Positions 44,075 to 55,106 of a DNA stretch of 64,000 nt are shown here, in pieces. A program made the translations under genes and the position numbers. The notes below the pieces were generated by a model. That model made no database searches. It saw only the letters and a list, made by a program, of their open reading frames with translations, and was not told where the DNA came from. Each line of letters begins with the position of its first letter. Positions within the stretch are counted from its first letter, which is position 1. Origin of the DNA: Nematostella vectensis (lineage: Eukaryota; Cnidaria; Anthozoa; Actiniaria; Edwardsiidae); assembly GCF_932526225.1 (NCBI RefSeq), contig NC_064047.1, positions 10,460,494 to 10,524,493 of the forward strand, read 5' to 3'.

Positions 44075-44350
44075 TTGGTAATAATCACGGACGGGAAAGG
44101 CTGGTACGATGACTCAGTGCTGGACGCGGCTCTCGCAGGTCTCACCTCACCTCACCTTACAAAACCTCACCTCACCTTACAAAACCTCACCTCACCTCAC
44201 CTCTCTAAAATAGCTACTCTCATAACTTGCTTTCAGACTTTGGGCAGGAAAATTCGGGCACTCGCTGTTGAAAGTGATTCGATGCTTGGCTTGGATAGAC
44301 TCCAGTCGATCTGCACTCGACAACGTCGTTAAAGTCGCGGATTAAGAAAG
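44075..44350 (+). pseudogene. VWA-domain gene relic (paralogue of 55107-58371)
   Basis: It aligns with the end of exon 3 (VIITDGKGWYDDSVLDAALA), the short CT-rich intron and exon 4 of the intact VWA gene, followed by its 3' flank (44350-44700). The donor is lost (GGTCTCACCTCACC instead of CTCAAGGTAAGT) and exon 4 has a 2-bp loss that shifts the frame. Upstream exons are absent. Confidence 0.88.
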
Positions 44351-45063
44351 TTGGTCCAGATGGCCTCTGCTGTAAACCACGTAAGTTATCCTAGTATCAG
44401 ATATAAGGAGCGTAGCCCATACATACATACTGGACACCGGCGGCGCGCTAAGTCAATAGGCGACATGCACCGAGTGGCAGGCTTGAGGACACTCCGGGTT
44501 TTGGCGGCAAAATAACAAACATTATTCAGAGCTGACGGATCAGCCAAATAAATATTTTTAGTTTGTCCAAGGTCACTCGAGCCCATGATAACTCCTTTCA
44601 GCTTTCGAGTTAGTGGGATTCTAATACATTCCGACTTTGCTCATAATTGGAAGGTTACTTTCTTTGACTTGCAGGTTCATGTTTCCAAGAGAGTCTATCA
44701 CAAGAAAAGAAAGAAAGAAAACAAATTTCTCGCGGATATTATATCATAGATACTTATCAGATGTACACTCTGTTTGTAGTGATTATTTTAATTATCTCTT
44801 TATTTGAAATTCAATCTATCAAGTTCACAGCTGCAGATTAATTTTGGCCGCAAGGCCGCAATAGACATTGTGCAAGTGCAAGTTGCAGGTTGTATTTTAA
44901 TTTGGTTTCTGTCTGATCGCTAAAATTACATGAATTATTTGCCTATATATCTATCTATCAAAAGACATCAGCCTGTGTCTTAAGCGGGCTCTTTTTCTAA
45001 AATCTTCTCTAGAATTTAAACTATGATTTCTAGAAATTTAATAAAGGTTCTCAAGTAAATACT
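44350..45063 (+). repeat. paralogous flank, block A (matches 58371-58720 and 58980-59765)
   Basis: Includes TTCGAGTTAGTGGG, ATTTTGGCCGCAAGGCCGCA and GCGGGCTCTTTTTCTAAAAT words shared with block B. Block A has just CTCTTTATTTGAAATTC where block B has about 450 bp of AT-rich sequence and microsatellites. Confidence 0.85.
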
Positions 45064-45123
45064 AGCACCCTTCACCAAGAATGGAATTCTAAAATGGAAT
45101 AGCCCAGTGCAAAGATATCTAAG

Positions 45124-48086
45124 TCAAGCTGCACATCCATAAAACTCCGCTCTCATAGTGATATGATCATACCAAGCCTGAACTACAACCCTGACGAAAC
45201 GCGCTTTGATGAAAGGGGAGAACTCGTTCTTCACCACAGTGGTACGGTCTGAGTTACCAGGGAAAATCTGTAAAAAAAAAAGCTCAAAATATAATACCAA
45301 CAACGACAACATAAAAGCTTTCTTCTATTAACATCAATTGTACCCCTCATATTGATAAAGATTCTTCCAAAGATTTCCCCTTAAACTGTACTCATCACAC
45401 TGTCTGACGCGTAAACAGGGTGCGCGCGCAGACCCCCCTTGTCGGCCAAATAGTAGGTCACTTCCTATTAAAGAATGTCAATCACCCACACCTTTGTTAA
45501 TGGATGTCATTGAAAATGCAGCGATTTATTCTCAAGGAAACTTCCAAATAACAGTCTAAAAATGGAGTATAATATGTTATTGAAGATATTTCATTGAAAA
45601 TATCTTGTTCACTTGCTTGAATTAGCCGATGGAAATGGATGTTTCGGTGACTCGCCATTTAGCGGGAGCATAGAATGGCGGTGTGATTGGCCTTTTTTTT
45701 TAGGAATCTTTAAATCCTATGCTCTTTCCATATAATACCTTTGACTGCGCCCCCCCCCCTCCCCCTCAGCCAATCCTTTGTACGCGCATGAGGTGTTCCA
45801 TTTATGATAACCTTAGGAAAGAAATGCTTGATGTTCTGGGAAAAGACAAAATTAGATTCCACATCAAGGAACGGCTTTTCATCTACTCTTAAACCCGCCA
45901 AAAACGGTGCGAAAGGCTGTTGCAAAGCACTTTTTTCTGTGTATGTGTATAAGGAAAGGACATAAGGAAATATAATAAGGAAAGGAAATATAGAAACATA
46001 TTGGTTGAAACAACCTATGTAACAAAAATTATATGGTACCAATAATAAAACATCTACATGACGTGTCCTTACCTTAATCACACCATTCCCGTCTTGGTAA
46101 CTCTGCCACTGATCTCCCATTAGACTGTATTCCACTGTACACGTGTCCTTACCTTAATTACACCATTCCCGTCTTGGTAACTCTGCCACTGATCTCCCAT
46201 CAGACTGTATTCCACTGTACACGTGTCCTCACCTTAGTCGCGCCATTCCAGTCTTGGTAACTCTGCCACTGATCTCCCATCAGACTGTATTCCACACTGT
46301 ACACATGTACTTACCTTAATCACACCATTCCCGTCTTGGTAACTCTGCCACTGATCTCGAATCAGACTGTATTCCACTGTACATGTGTCCTTACCTTAAT
46401 CAAACCATTCTCGTCTTGGTAACTTTGCCACTGATCTTCCCTCAGACTGTATTCCACACTGTACACATGTACTTACCTTAATCACACCATTCCCGTCTTG
46501 GAATCTGCCACTGATCTCCCATCAGACTGTATTCCACTGTACACGGGTTCTTACCTTAATCACACCATTACCGTCTTGATAACTCTGCCACTGATCTCCC
46601 ATCAGACTGTATTCCACTGTACACATGTTCTTACCTTAGTCACACCATTCCCGTCTTGATAACTCTGCCACTGATCACCCCTCAGACTGTACTCCACACT
46701 GTACTCAGACACCCATTGGTCATTGTTTCCTATAGGGCGCCCCTGCGTTGCAACATGGGTAATCCATGTGACTCGGCCCAGGTCCACTTGTAGATGCTCG
46801 GCTTTTCGTACGGTCTTGGCTGCCCATGCACCCCAGTGTATCCCGCTAACTCGTTGGTTATTCAGTCGTCCGTAATAAGGGGCGTATTGTTGGGAATACT
46901 GAGACGAAGCCGTGATACTCGAGTCAGGAATGCTCCCATCTTCCATTCCCAGAGGGTGCGTTTTCTTAGCACAACCTGACAAGATTCAAGGAGTGGCAAA
47001 CCGCTGTTATTCTTCTGACTTTACCTACACACTAACAGTTAGTAATCTAATCTGAACGTGTCGGTTAATACTTTCTCGCATACGTGTTTCTGTCATGTTT
47101 ATTTGGGCAGGGTTTGCAGTATACACTTATTGTCTTAAACGTCATGTTTGAGAAATTTGGATGTTTCGTTGACTTTCCCCTATGGTCCATCTATTTTAAG
47201 ACGCCATTATTTATTTGTATTAGAGAAGTTAGAAGGTTATCTGAACCCCCCACCCCCCTCACCCCTTAATAGGATTTTCCTTACCCTGTCAATAGACGGT
47301 TTTAACGAGATTACAATAGAATTGTTTTTTTTTTTTTTGCTCGGGTAGGTCGCGAGGTTAGTTTATAAGGCTTATAAGGGTTATTTTAGCATAACAGCTT
47401 AGGGCAAGACATTTGTATGTAAGAAACCAAAAAAAAAATGTTATTTCGTGAAAGAGATTTGTTTGCAAATTCATCCACGGCGTCACAACAGAAAAATCTT
47501 TAAGCTGTGAGGCTGCCAACCTTAATTCAGCTCCACTAACTTTTGTATCTAGCGAGTCCGCTATTATACCACATAATGACTAGCAGTTGCAGAAGAATGG
47601 ACAGTTTTGTTTAAAAAATACCAAAAACATCGTATCTTTCAAAATTATAAGTGCAGTATTAGTTTGTTTCCCAGGTAACAGCCATATAAATCTCTCTCAA
47701 AATGAAATAGCTACTGACTTAGTCCATTTCGGACATATCTTAACTTACAGTTTTTTCAATTGTCGATTATGTTAACATTTTTCGGTAAACGTACCTTTTA
47801 TATCCGCTCTTATATCCGCGTAAACCGAGTTTTCCATTTTCACGAGTTCACGAGGAAGGTTTACATGTGTGACCGTCATTCGTTTGCATCTTCCTTTTTT
47901 CACGTCGTAGTTTATGCTGGCGCAGTTTTCCTTGTCGTCATAGCAGAGTTTGTAGCATTCCCAAAGTTCCCCAACTTCTGTCTCGTCGTAGGGAGATGCA
48001 AGGAGCGAATGACCAAACATAGAGTTCCTTGTTTTCTGAATGGCCGATGCGAGAGGGAATAAGAGTAGGCAAAGGAAGAGAAGCAT
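45124..48086 (-). CDS. secreted PAN/apple plus discoidin (F5/8 type C) protein
   Basis: Three exons, 47795-48086, 46635-46975 and 45124-45267, join with phases 1 and 0 to give 258 residues. Exon 1: signal peptide (MLLFLCLLLFPLASA) and a PAN-like domain (LWECYKLCYDDKENC; KKGRCKRMT). Exons 2-3: a full F5/8 type C domain from GCAKKTHPLGMEDGSIPDS through WITHVATQGR and EYSLRGDQWQSYQDGNG to FVRVVVQAWYDHITMRAEFY ending GCAA. The bracketing cysteines usual for the domain are present. Such domains bind glycans or lipids outside the cell, so a secreted lectin-like role is inferred. I chose the Met at 48086 over one 15 codons upstream because the signal peptide starts there. Intron 2 has eight tandem copies of the exon 2 end with donor. 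Confidence 0.88.
46062..46634 (-). repeat. 80-bp array repeating discoidin exon 2 end plus donor
   Basis: Units of 78-82 bp each contain the coding words CAGTGGCAGAGTTACCAAGA and GGGAATGGTGTGATTAAG followed by a GTAAGG donor and about 17 bp of intron. Counting the true junction at 46635/46634 there are eight donors, near 46070, 46150, 46229, 46312, 46392, 46474, 46552 and 46634. Some units differ (one GCGCC variant, one lost T). See findings. Confidence 0.92.
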
Positions 48087-48370
48087 GTCTCTTAGCCGTG
48101 TGTCTTCGGGGTTTTTGAATAAGTGACTCACATAATGAAATGCAACTTGTTTTGAAAGGAGGGTACCGTGCTGAGATGATACAATTTATCCTCTTGGGAA
48201 AAAAATGGGGATCATACAGCATAATAATTGTGACCGCAAATTGCAACTTCTTTTCAAAGAATGGCATCCTGCTGGGAGATGATACAATTATCCATTGATG
48301 AGATGACTTTAGTTTATTAAAGGGATAAATGATGGAAATAACATAGTTTGCTTATTTGTCTGCAAAATGC
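47640..48370 (-). repeat. paralogous block A, PAN exon part (matches 60400-61100)
   Basis: From CAGCCATATAAATCTCTCTC through the PAN exon to TTTAGTTTATTAAAGGGAT, aligned with block B. Confidence 0.88.
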
Positions 48371-48990
48371 AAGTTTACTAAAAAAAAATCCCCCATGATA
48401 AAATTGCTATACGCAACCCCCTTCAAGTATCTATCGGCCCCTATCTATATGCAGTAGATACCCCATCTGAAAATCGCACAATGTAACACCCCAATGTAAC
48501 GTAGAATTTTAAATATTTTGCGTTTCATTCATCTCTTATCATTTCTCCCATCTTTGTTTTTTAACCCTTTTATATCATTAGGTATATTGAGTTTTATTGA
48601 AGCCCAAAACCCGAAATGTTTCTTGAAGCATGGGGACCTTGAAACTAACATAAAAACAGAATGGGGAAAATACAGCATGTTAATTATTTTAGCAAATTCC
48701 ATCATCTCTTTCTGCAAAGAATGGCATCCTCCTAGGAGATGATACAGCTTTCCTTTTATTAGATGATTAAATGAGTTATGAGTTAATTAAAGTAGATAAT
48801 GGAAATAATATAGTTTGCTGATTATGACTGCAAAATGTACGTTTATTTGCGAAAAATAAATAATCATACAAAATCGCCAATACGCGGACCCCCTTCAAGG
48901 TCCCAAGGACCCCCTTGGTGTATCTATCGGCCCTTCAATCTAGTACCTACGCCATCTGGGTGATCGCACAACACCCCTTGAGACTTGTTT
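48250..48990 (+). repeat. diverged tandem duplication of about 470 bp
   Basis: 48255-48500 and 48717-48980 share CAAAGAATGGCATCCT, GGAGATGATACA, TATCGGCCC and ATCGCACAA words; later parts (48540-48600 and 49070-49150) also correspond. Confidence 0.75.
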
Positions 48991-49397
48991 CTTAAAGTAT
49001 CTTAAGAATTTTTAATAATTACAAATATTATTTTGCGTTTTATATTTATTTATTAGTTTTTCCATCTTTATTTGTTCAACCCTTTCTACTTTTTTCCGTA
49101 TTTAAAGAAATGCTTTATCTTATGGTAAAGGTATTTTCGAGTTTTACTGAAGCCGCGAAATTACACGAAAATTCGGTAAATGCATGGGGGGATCCGGAAA
49201 TATTTCGTAGTAACTTTTACTATAATATTCGAGCCCGAGAAACTCTTTATCATGAATATAATTTTTTACATGCGATTCACTACTATAAATATGGCATGTT
49301 CTCCTCTTATGATATTATGCTAACTGTCCGTTGCAAGGGCGACTTTTTCGAAATATTAGATATGTCAGATCGTATGCAAGTATAGATATATATTTTT

Positions 49398-49476
49398 TCG
49401 GGGTCCGGTATCCCTGAATATAGCGCGCTCTGATTGGCTCGCGTGAGGTCCGGTATCCTACGATCCGGACCCCGCA
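49398..49476. repeat. short palindromic element GGGGTCCGG
   Basis: CGGGGTCCGGTATCC at 49398 pairs with GGATCCTA..GATCCGGACCCCG at the other end, with an inner GAGGTCCGGTATCC copy. MITE-like. Confidence 0.6.
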
Positions 49477-49499
49477 TTATCGGACCGCTCACCTCAAAA

Positions 49500-52090
49500 C
49501 CTCTAAAATGAGTTGATTTGTAAAATAATTATCGAGAACTGGCTTTTTACTTCCGAGTTTACTTCCGATTATGCTAGCATTTTTTGGGTATTTTTTTGTG
49601 AAAACGAGATTTTTTTCTCCCCCCCCCCCCACATTTTCTACATAATTTCCTCAAAATCTTACCATATTCTACATGTTCTAACCTGTACATGTTTGATTGT
49701 GTTTTGTTTTGTTTTGTTTTAAAAAGATCCTATCAGGTGGCGAAAGCTTTTTGCCACGGATAAATGGGACCCTGTATCGTTCTTGCATTAATTATTGCTA
49801 AGAAAGAAAAATCATAGCTTCGCTAAATCTAAGAGATTTTAAAAAGAAAATCAACCTCCAAAACACTTGCCTTGATTAGTTGTATGCACAACTGTCGCTT
49901 GTGACTAATCTTAATAGTCATTTCACGGGTTATCGAGGGTAAAACATGCGATACAACCCCTGAGGGCGACAGATTAATGTATTAGTCAAACAATTTTAAC
50001 AATCTGGTGTTGGAGATATGCTAAGACTTCTGGATTAAAGGCGGCTCGATGGAACTTGAGGATTACATTCAAGTGCTAACCAGAAAGAAAGGGTCGCATT
50101 ATCCGTCCCTATTTGAGTGGCGTCACGTTTGGCTGATAAATCTATCCCCGCGAGGGGTAACACAACTACCAATTAGCAATCGGGCGCCAGGCATAAAGCC
50201 ATTTGTTCCCCTTCGTTTAATAAATATTATTTATATCCCAGGATTGCTTTTTCTGGACATTCCTTTGTGAAGATCCAGCAATGAAAAAGTGCTAGCTTGT
50301 CCCAAGACGACTAGGCAAGGGATGGCTGATGGTGTCTGACAATTACGGGAGTCCTGATGGTTAGGAGGGCATCACGATGCTACATTGGACAGGAACTGAG
50401 TGACGCTTACTTCAGAATCCATGCACCAAACCCCACAGATGGATACAAGTAAGAACTCCTAGACAACGACTAATGCTTCTCGACTTTACTTAGCCTGTTA
50501 GGACGCTGTTTAGTGGGAATTCGGAAATTCCTGTTTTTTGAGGATTTAGGATTCCTGTGGCGAGCAGAAAAGGATCCTTAACACCTCCCCCCTAAAACAC
50601 AAAGGAGAGACTGCTGGCAAACAAGCCTCCACTAGAAAAAATAACTGCTTGTGGATCAGCTTTCTGTATTGTGTCCATGAAAATGGCGATTCTTACAATT
50701 ACTGTACACTGTACATTCCTAAAGAAAAAAAATGTAAATAGATATGTTATCTAGTGTCAATAAAGCTCCTGAGGTGAAAGATCATTAGGCATAGCTTCGT
50801 TTCCTTTGGTTTTCACAACGATGGAATGCGAAAGCATGGCGAACGGTAAGTTGTTATATGTGCCTTCCAGGCGATTTTGAGCGCCGATTTGAGACCATAG
50901 GCGAAAGGAAATGTGTATAATTCTCGCTCTGAAAATGTTTTTGACTCTTAAGACCCAGCTTGAAAGAATGACAAGAAATCATGCTTTCGATGGAGACTAA
51001 TTCCCATAATGGCCACGAGTGTGCCAAGTTCTGTTCTGTTCCGCAGCCCCTTTTTTTGCTGGCTGGGAAGATTCTAGACCCCTCGGTTGCTGAGAAAAAA
51101 ATCTTCCCGAATTGTTTTGCGGGCAAATTTGTGGAGCCGAACTAGTTGTGCTTGGAATATTTTTTGGGGCGCTGGAGCGGATGCTTGGGGAAAAAAACGT
51201 CCCGATGGGTTATACGGGGAGTTATTCATGTGCGAATGCCTAACCACTGCTATGGATGGGAGAAAAAGGAATGTTCCCTCCTGGGAATAAGGAACAGATA
51301 ATATTTTCCTTGCAACTTTTAAAATGGACATTTTCGGCATCATAACATATTAAGTAGAGTGACCGTCTCAGACCATGAATTTTTTTGTTCAGAACAAAAA
51401 TACCATCTTTTGCCAGGAGAAAGACCTTGATGACCTTAGTATTCTGTGAAAGTTTGAAACGGATCGGATAAATATTTTTGGCTTGACAAGGGGAAAATGT
51501 ATTTTTCGATAATTAGCGATTTTAGACAATGTCTAAAAAAATAAAAAAATAAAAAATTGAGCCGGGCGGCAAAAATCAAACTTGATTGATAGATTAGGTC
51601 GTTGGTAGTTTTAGTATTTTTCTTAATTTTTAACAGATTTTTCAATTATTTTCTGTTTTTCGTACTCCGTAAATAAGCCCGGAAACGAGGCCTATATCTT
51701 CCATGGGACGTGGAATTGCACAATTCTTTTCACTCTATGTATACAGCACTTATTGTACTTCCAATATATCAAATAAAATTTTGTGGCAATTAAAAACACG
51801 AGTTTTGATGAGGCGATAAACAGCCCCACTGAGCGCTCATATTTCAACAATTGCAAGACAATGGTTGTCGTAAAGGCACGTACCTTTGCATCGGGGCACC
51901 TTTTATCGCCAAAACAAGTTCAAATAAATGCGAAACGTGGTCCTGGTAGACTCTAAATAACATCTTACAAGGCTTATCTAACCGTATAAGTTCAAAAGAG
52001 CACTCGATAACACTAGGTAAACCATTCGATCGACCTCGAAATATACGCAATCGTACGCCACGCTTCTCGTCGAATTTAGTCCTTCATAGA
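49500..52090. other. no gene recognised
   Basis: Contains the 51020-51130 repeat shared with 31640-31745. Otherwise AT-rich, without coding similarity. Confidence 0.45.
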
Positions 52091-52109
52091 AAGCTGTACT
52101 AGAAATACA

Positions 52110-52166
52110 TTAACATGGCATATTTCCTTATTTTTTTAAAAAAAACGAGGAAATATGCCATGTTAA
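52110..52166. repeat. perfect-arm hairpin
   Basis: TTAACATGGCATATTTCCT and AGGAAATATGCCATGTTAA are exact 19-bp reverse complements around a 19-bp T/A-rich loop. Confidence 0.9.
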
Positions 52167-52489
52167 CGTGTTTCGAGAAGGCGGGGTTGGCATACGGAAG
52201 CATAGGCCGGTCCGGTCACGCGTGAAGTTTAGTTTTGAATTTCACTTTGTGACTTCAACTATCAAATTGCAATCTGTTATCAAACTCCAACTTTCAAATT
52301 AAAGTCTATTATCGAATTCTAACTTTGAAATCGCTCTCCAATATCGGGCTACAACTTGAAAAACAAAAACAAACTCCCAAGTCGCTCTATTTTTTAGTCA
52401 ACATAAAATTGCGCCTTCGCTTTTGAGCTAGCAAGTCACTCTCGCAAGTCAATCAACGCTTTCGATTTTCAACTTCTCTAATTGCTCTC

Positions 52490-52712
52490 GCTTTTTAACT
52501 TCAAAATACAACTCACAAACCAAGCTCGCTTTTCATCTCCAAAATACAACTCTCAAATCATACTCGCTTTTTATCTTAAAAATTGAACTCTCAAATCACA
52601 CTCGCTTTTCATCTTCAAATAAATTCAACTCTCAAATCAAACTTGCGCTTTTCATCTTCAAAATACAACTCTCAAATCACACTAGCTTTTCATCTCCAAA
52701 ACACAACTCTGA
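52490..52712 (+). repeat. CTCTCAAATCACACTCGCTTTT minisatellite
   Basis: About five units of 40-50 bp with ACAACTCTCAAATCA, CTCGCTTTTCATCT and CAAAATA. More degenerate relatives run back to about 52240. Confidence 0.85.
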
Positions 52713-53373
52713 TTAGTTGTTCAGCATGGCCCGCTTTCTGTGTCCTCACTGTAAACATTCTTCAACTGTTGTAAAAACGCAAAAACTAATTATACGTATC
52801 GCTTATTTTAAAATTGAACTTCGATACACTTTTCTATAATACTTTTAGCATTGCAAGTCTATTTGGGCTGTAAGTCTCAGATTATTACTAAATTTGTCTC
52901 AACTCAAGCCTACGGAATTGTATTTATTACGCTTTTTTTTTCTTCGTACTCACACTTCAGAAGCCCCAATGTTCTCGAATAGCCTTGTTTTGTTTATTAT
53001 TTAGTTCGAAGGCTCCAGCGATACGAAGCGAAAGTACGATTTAACTTTGACTGTGTTTCCGAATCAGACCAAATTAAACTGTGCTTTTTATGCTAACACA
53101 AATCGCCTTTTGTTTTTGTCCTTTGTCTCCCAGCATTGAAGGTACTTGGGTACGTTTATCTCAAATATTTTTTTTCGAATTGTTATCTTGTTTTGCTGTC
53201 CGACAAATAGCGCCGAAATTCAAAGCTCATAGATCTGCATGTTGGAAGATACAGCGTACTTGGGCGCTCCCAAAGGTCATACTCTTCAACTTCTAACAAC
53301 TCCCAGCACACAAAATCTTTGGACAACATAGCTGATTGGAACATCACAGGATGCTGACTTTTATGGTTAATCA

Positions 53374-53376
<3 letters not shown>

Positions 53377-53424
<48 letters not shown>
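53377..53424. repeat. (TA)n microsatellite
   Basis: About 23 perfect TA units. Confidence 0.97.
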
Positions 53425-53426
<2 letters not shown>

Positions 53427-53934
53427 TAAGGCTGTTAGAAACGTCGTTCCAATAGATTGAAATATAAATTTTGCTACTGCCTGACGTAGATTTTAATAAC
53501 GTTTAAATTGAGCAAAAAGACAAAAGCATGTGTAACATCACTCACCTAGTTGCCTTACGAATAATTGGAAATAATGTACTTTATTAATGTCGTATTTAAA
53601 AGTCTTTAAGATATTTTGAATTGGCATTACCCAAATTTTTCGTTTTTTTTTTGTGGAATAGTTTTTGTTCCGATAATAATTAAAAAAGTTATTGCGGATT
53701 TTCTTAGGCCTGACCATATGACCCCCTCTAATGTACACTTCACGAGAACTTTAAAGGTTGTATTTTTTAATGCTATTTGATGCATAAATCATGTACAATA
53801 GAAATTGACATACGTTTGACTACGACTGTCAATAAACATTTTAGTCGTTTTTGATGGGCTTGATTTCTTAAAATGTCTGGTTTAGCGAGGCCTGACCCCC
53901 CTCACAGTTATATTTTCACCAAGGCGACTACCTT

Positions 53935-55022
53935 ACCCGGTGAAAACGCTCGCTACAGGCCCGCTGGCATTCTCTCTTGATGCCCGCAAGACCGTACTTT
54001 GAAGAAGGCCCGCTAGCGTCCTTTTCAAATTCAGGCCCGCTGGCGTACCTCTAAAGATATGCCCGCTAAACACCCGCTACCATGCCTTGACGAACGCTCG
54101 CAATAATGTCCGCTAGCGTGCCTTCTAAGACAGGCCCGCTACTTGCCCGCTAACGTGCATTCTAAGATAAGCCCGCTTAACGCCCGCTAGCGTACCTCCA
54201 CAAACGCCCGCTACTCGCCCGCTAGCGAGCATTTTTTAGTAAGGTGAAAGGAAAGACAGCAAAACTTTGAGCCGTTTTTGCTGGACAAACCCGTACTCGG
54301 GCTAGCCGGGCCCTTTTAATAACTACTGGGCCTTTGACGCTTGCCCGCTGGGCGGGCAAAACTGAAACACATTTGTTTTTCAATTTTATTGAGTCAACAA
54401 CATTACGGTACTTACTATAAGTAAGTACCTTACTATAAGTACTTACTATAAGTTTACTCAAAAGGGAAGGTGCAACGGTATACGGAGTTCCGTGCGGGGA
54501 CTGACTTACTAAATTAAATAATTCAAGTGGCACGTAATTCTGTGACATGCACAGGTGAGGTTCCCAAAGTCCACGTACAAGGATGGTCAGCATTAAATTT
54601 TGTGTGTTCTCTATTTTAAACAAGTTCGTAATGCCAGCAGCAAGCGTAAAATCAATTTACATGGCGATCAACTGACGGCAGCGGGTTTTCTGGACGCTAG
54701 CGGGCATTAAACTGGAAACAGCAGGCTTTATGGACGGTAGCGGGTGTCAAACGGGCGGTAGCGGGCCTTGTGGATGGCAGTGGGCCTAATGGACGCTAGC
54801 GGGCATTAAATGGAAAACAGCGGGCCTTATGGACGCTAGCGGGCATTGAGCGGACTTCGGCGATCGTTACTTGAACATAAACACCCGGCGGTTCTTTGCA
54901 AGACACAAGCGGGCTTCAAGAGGCATCAGCGAGGAATAGGCACGCTAGCGGGCCTCGATGACTTGTTGATAAGCGGGCCTTATTGAAAAGTAGCGGGTGT
55001 AAAAACGGACGCCAGCGGGCGA
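53935..55022. repeat. opposed arrays of a CCCGCTAGCG motif
   Basis: 53940-54235 has about 14 irregular CCCGCTAGCG / CCCGCTAAC words 15-40 bp apart. 54680-55020 has about 15 in the other orientation (CGCTAGCGGGCATTAAA). The two arms face each other around about 450 bp without recognisable genes. The motif core GCTAGC is itself palindromic. Confidence 0.85.
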
Positions 55023-55106
55023 AATCTACGTTTGTTACGGCAGTGGGTACCAACATTATGCACATAGCCTCATGCCCAGTACGTATATGTCCACCTGTAT
55101 CTGAAG

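Noticed and set aside
49110-49385. 91-codon plus-strand frame
   Set aside because: AT-rich, partly within a diverged tandem duplication, no motif recognised; coding status cannot be supported.
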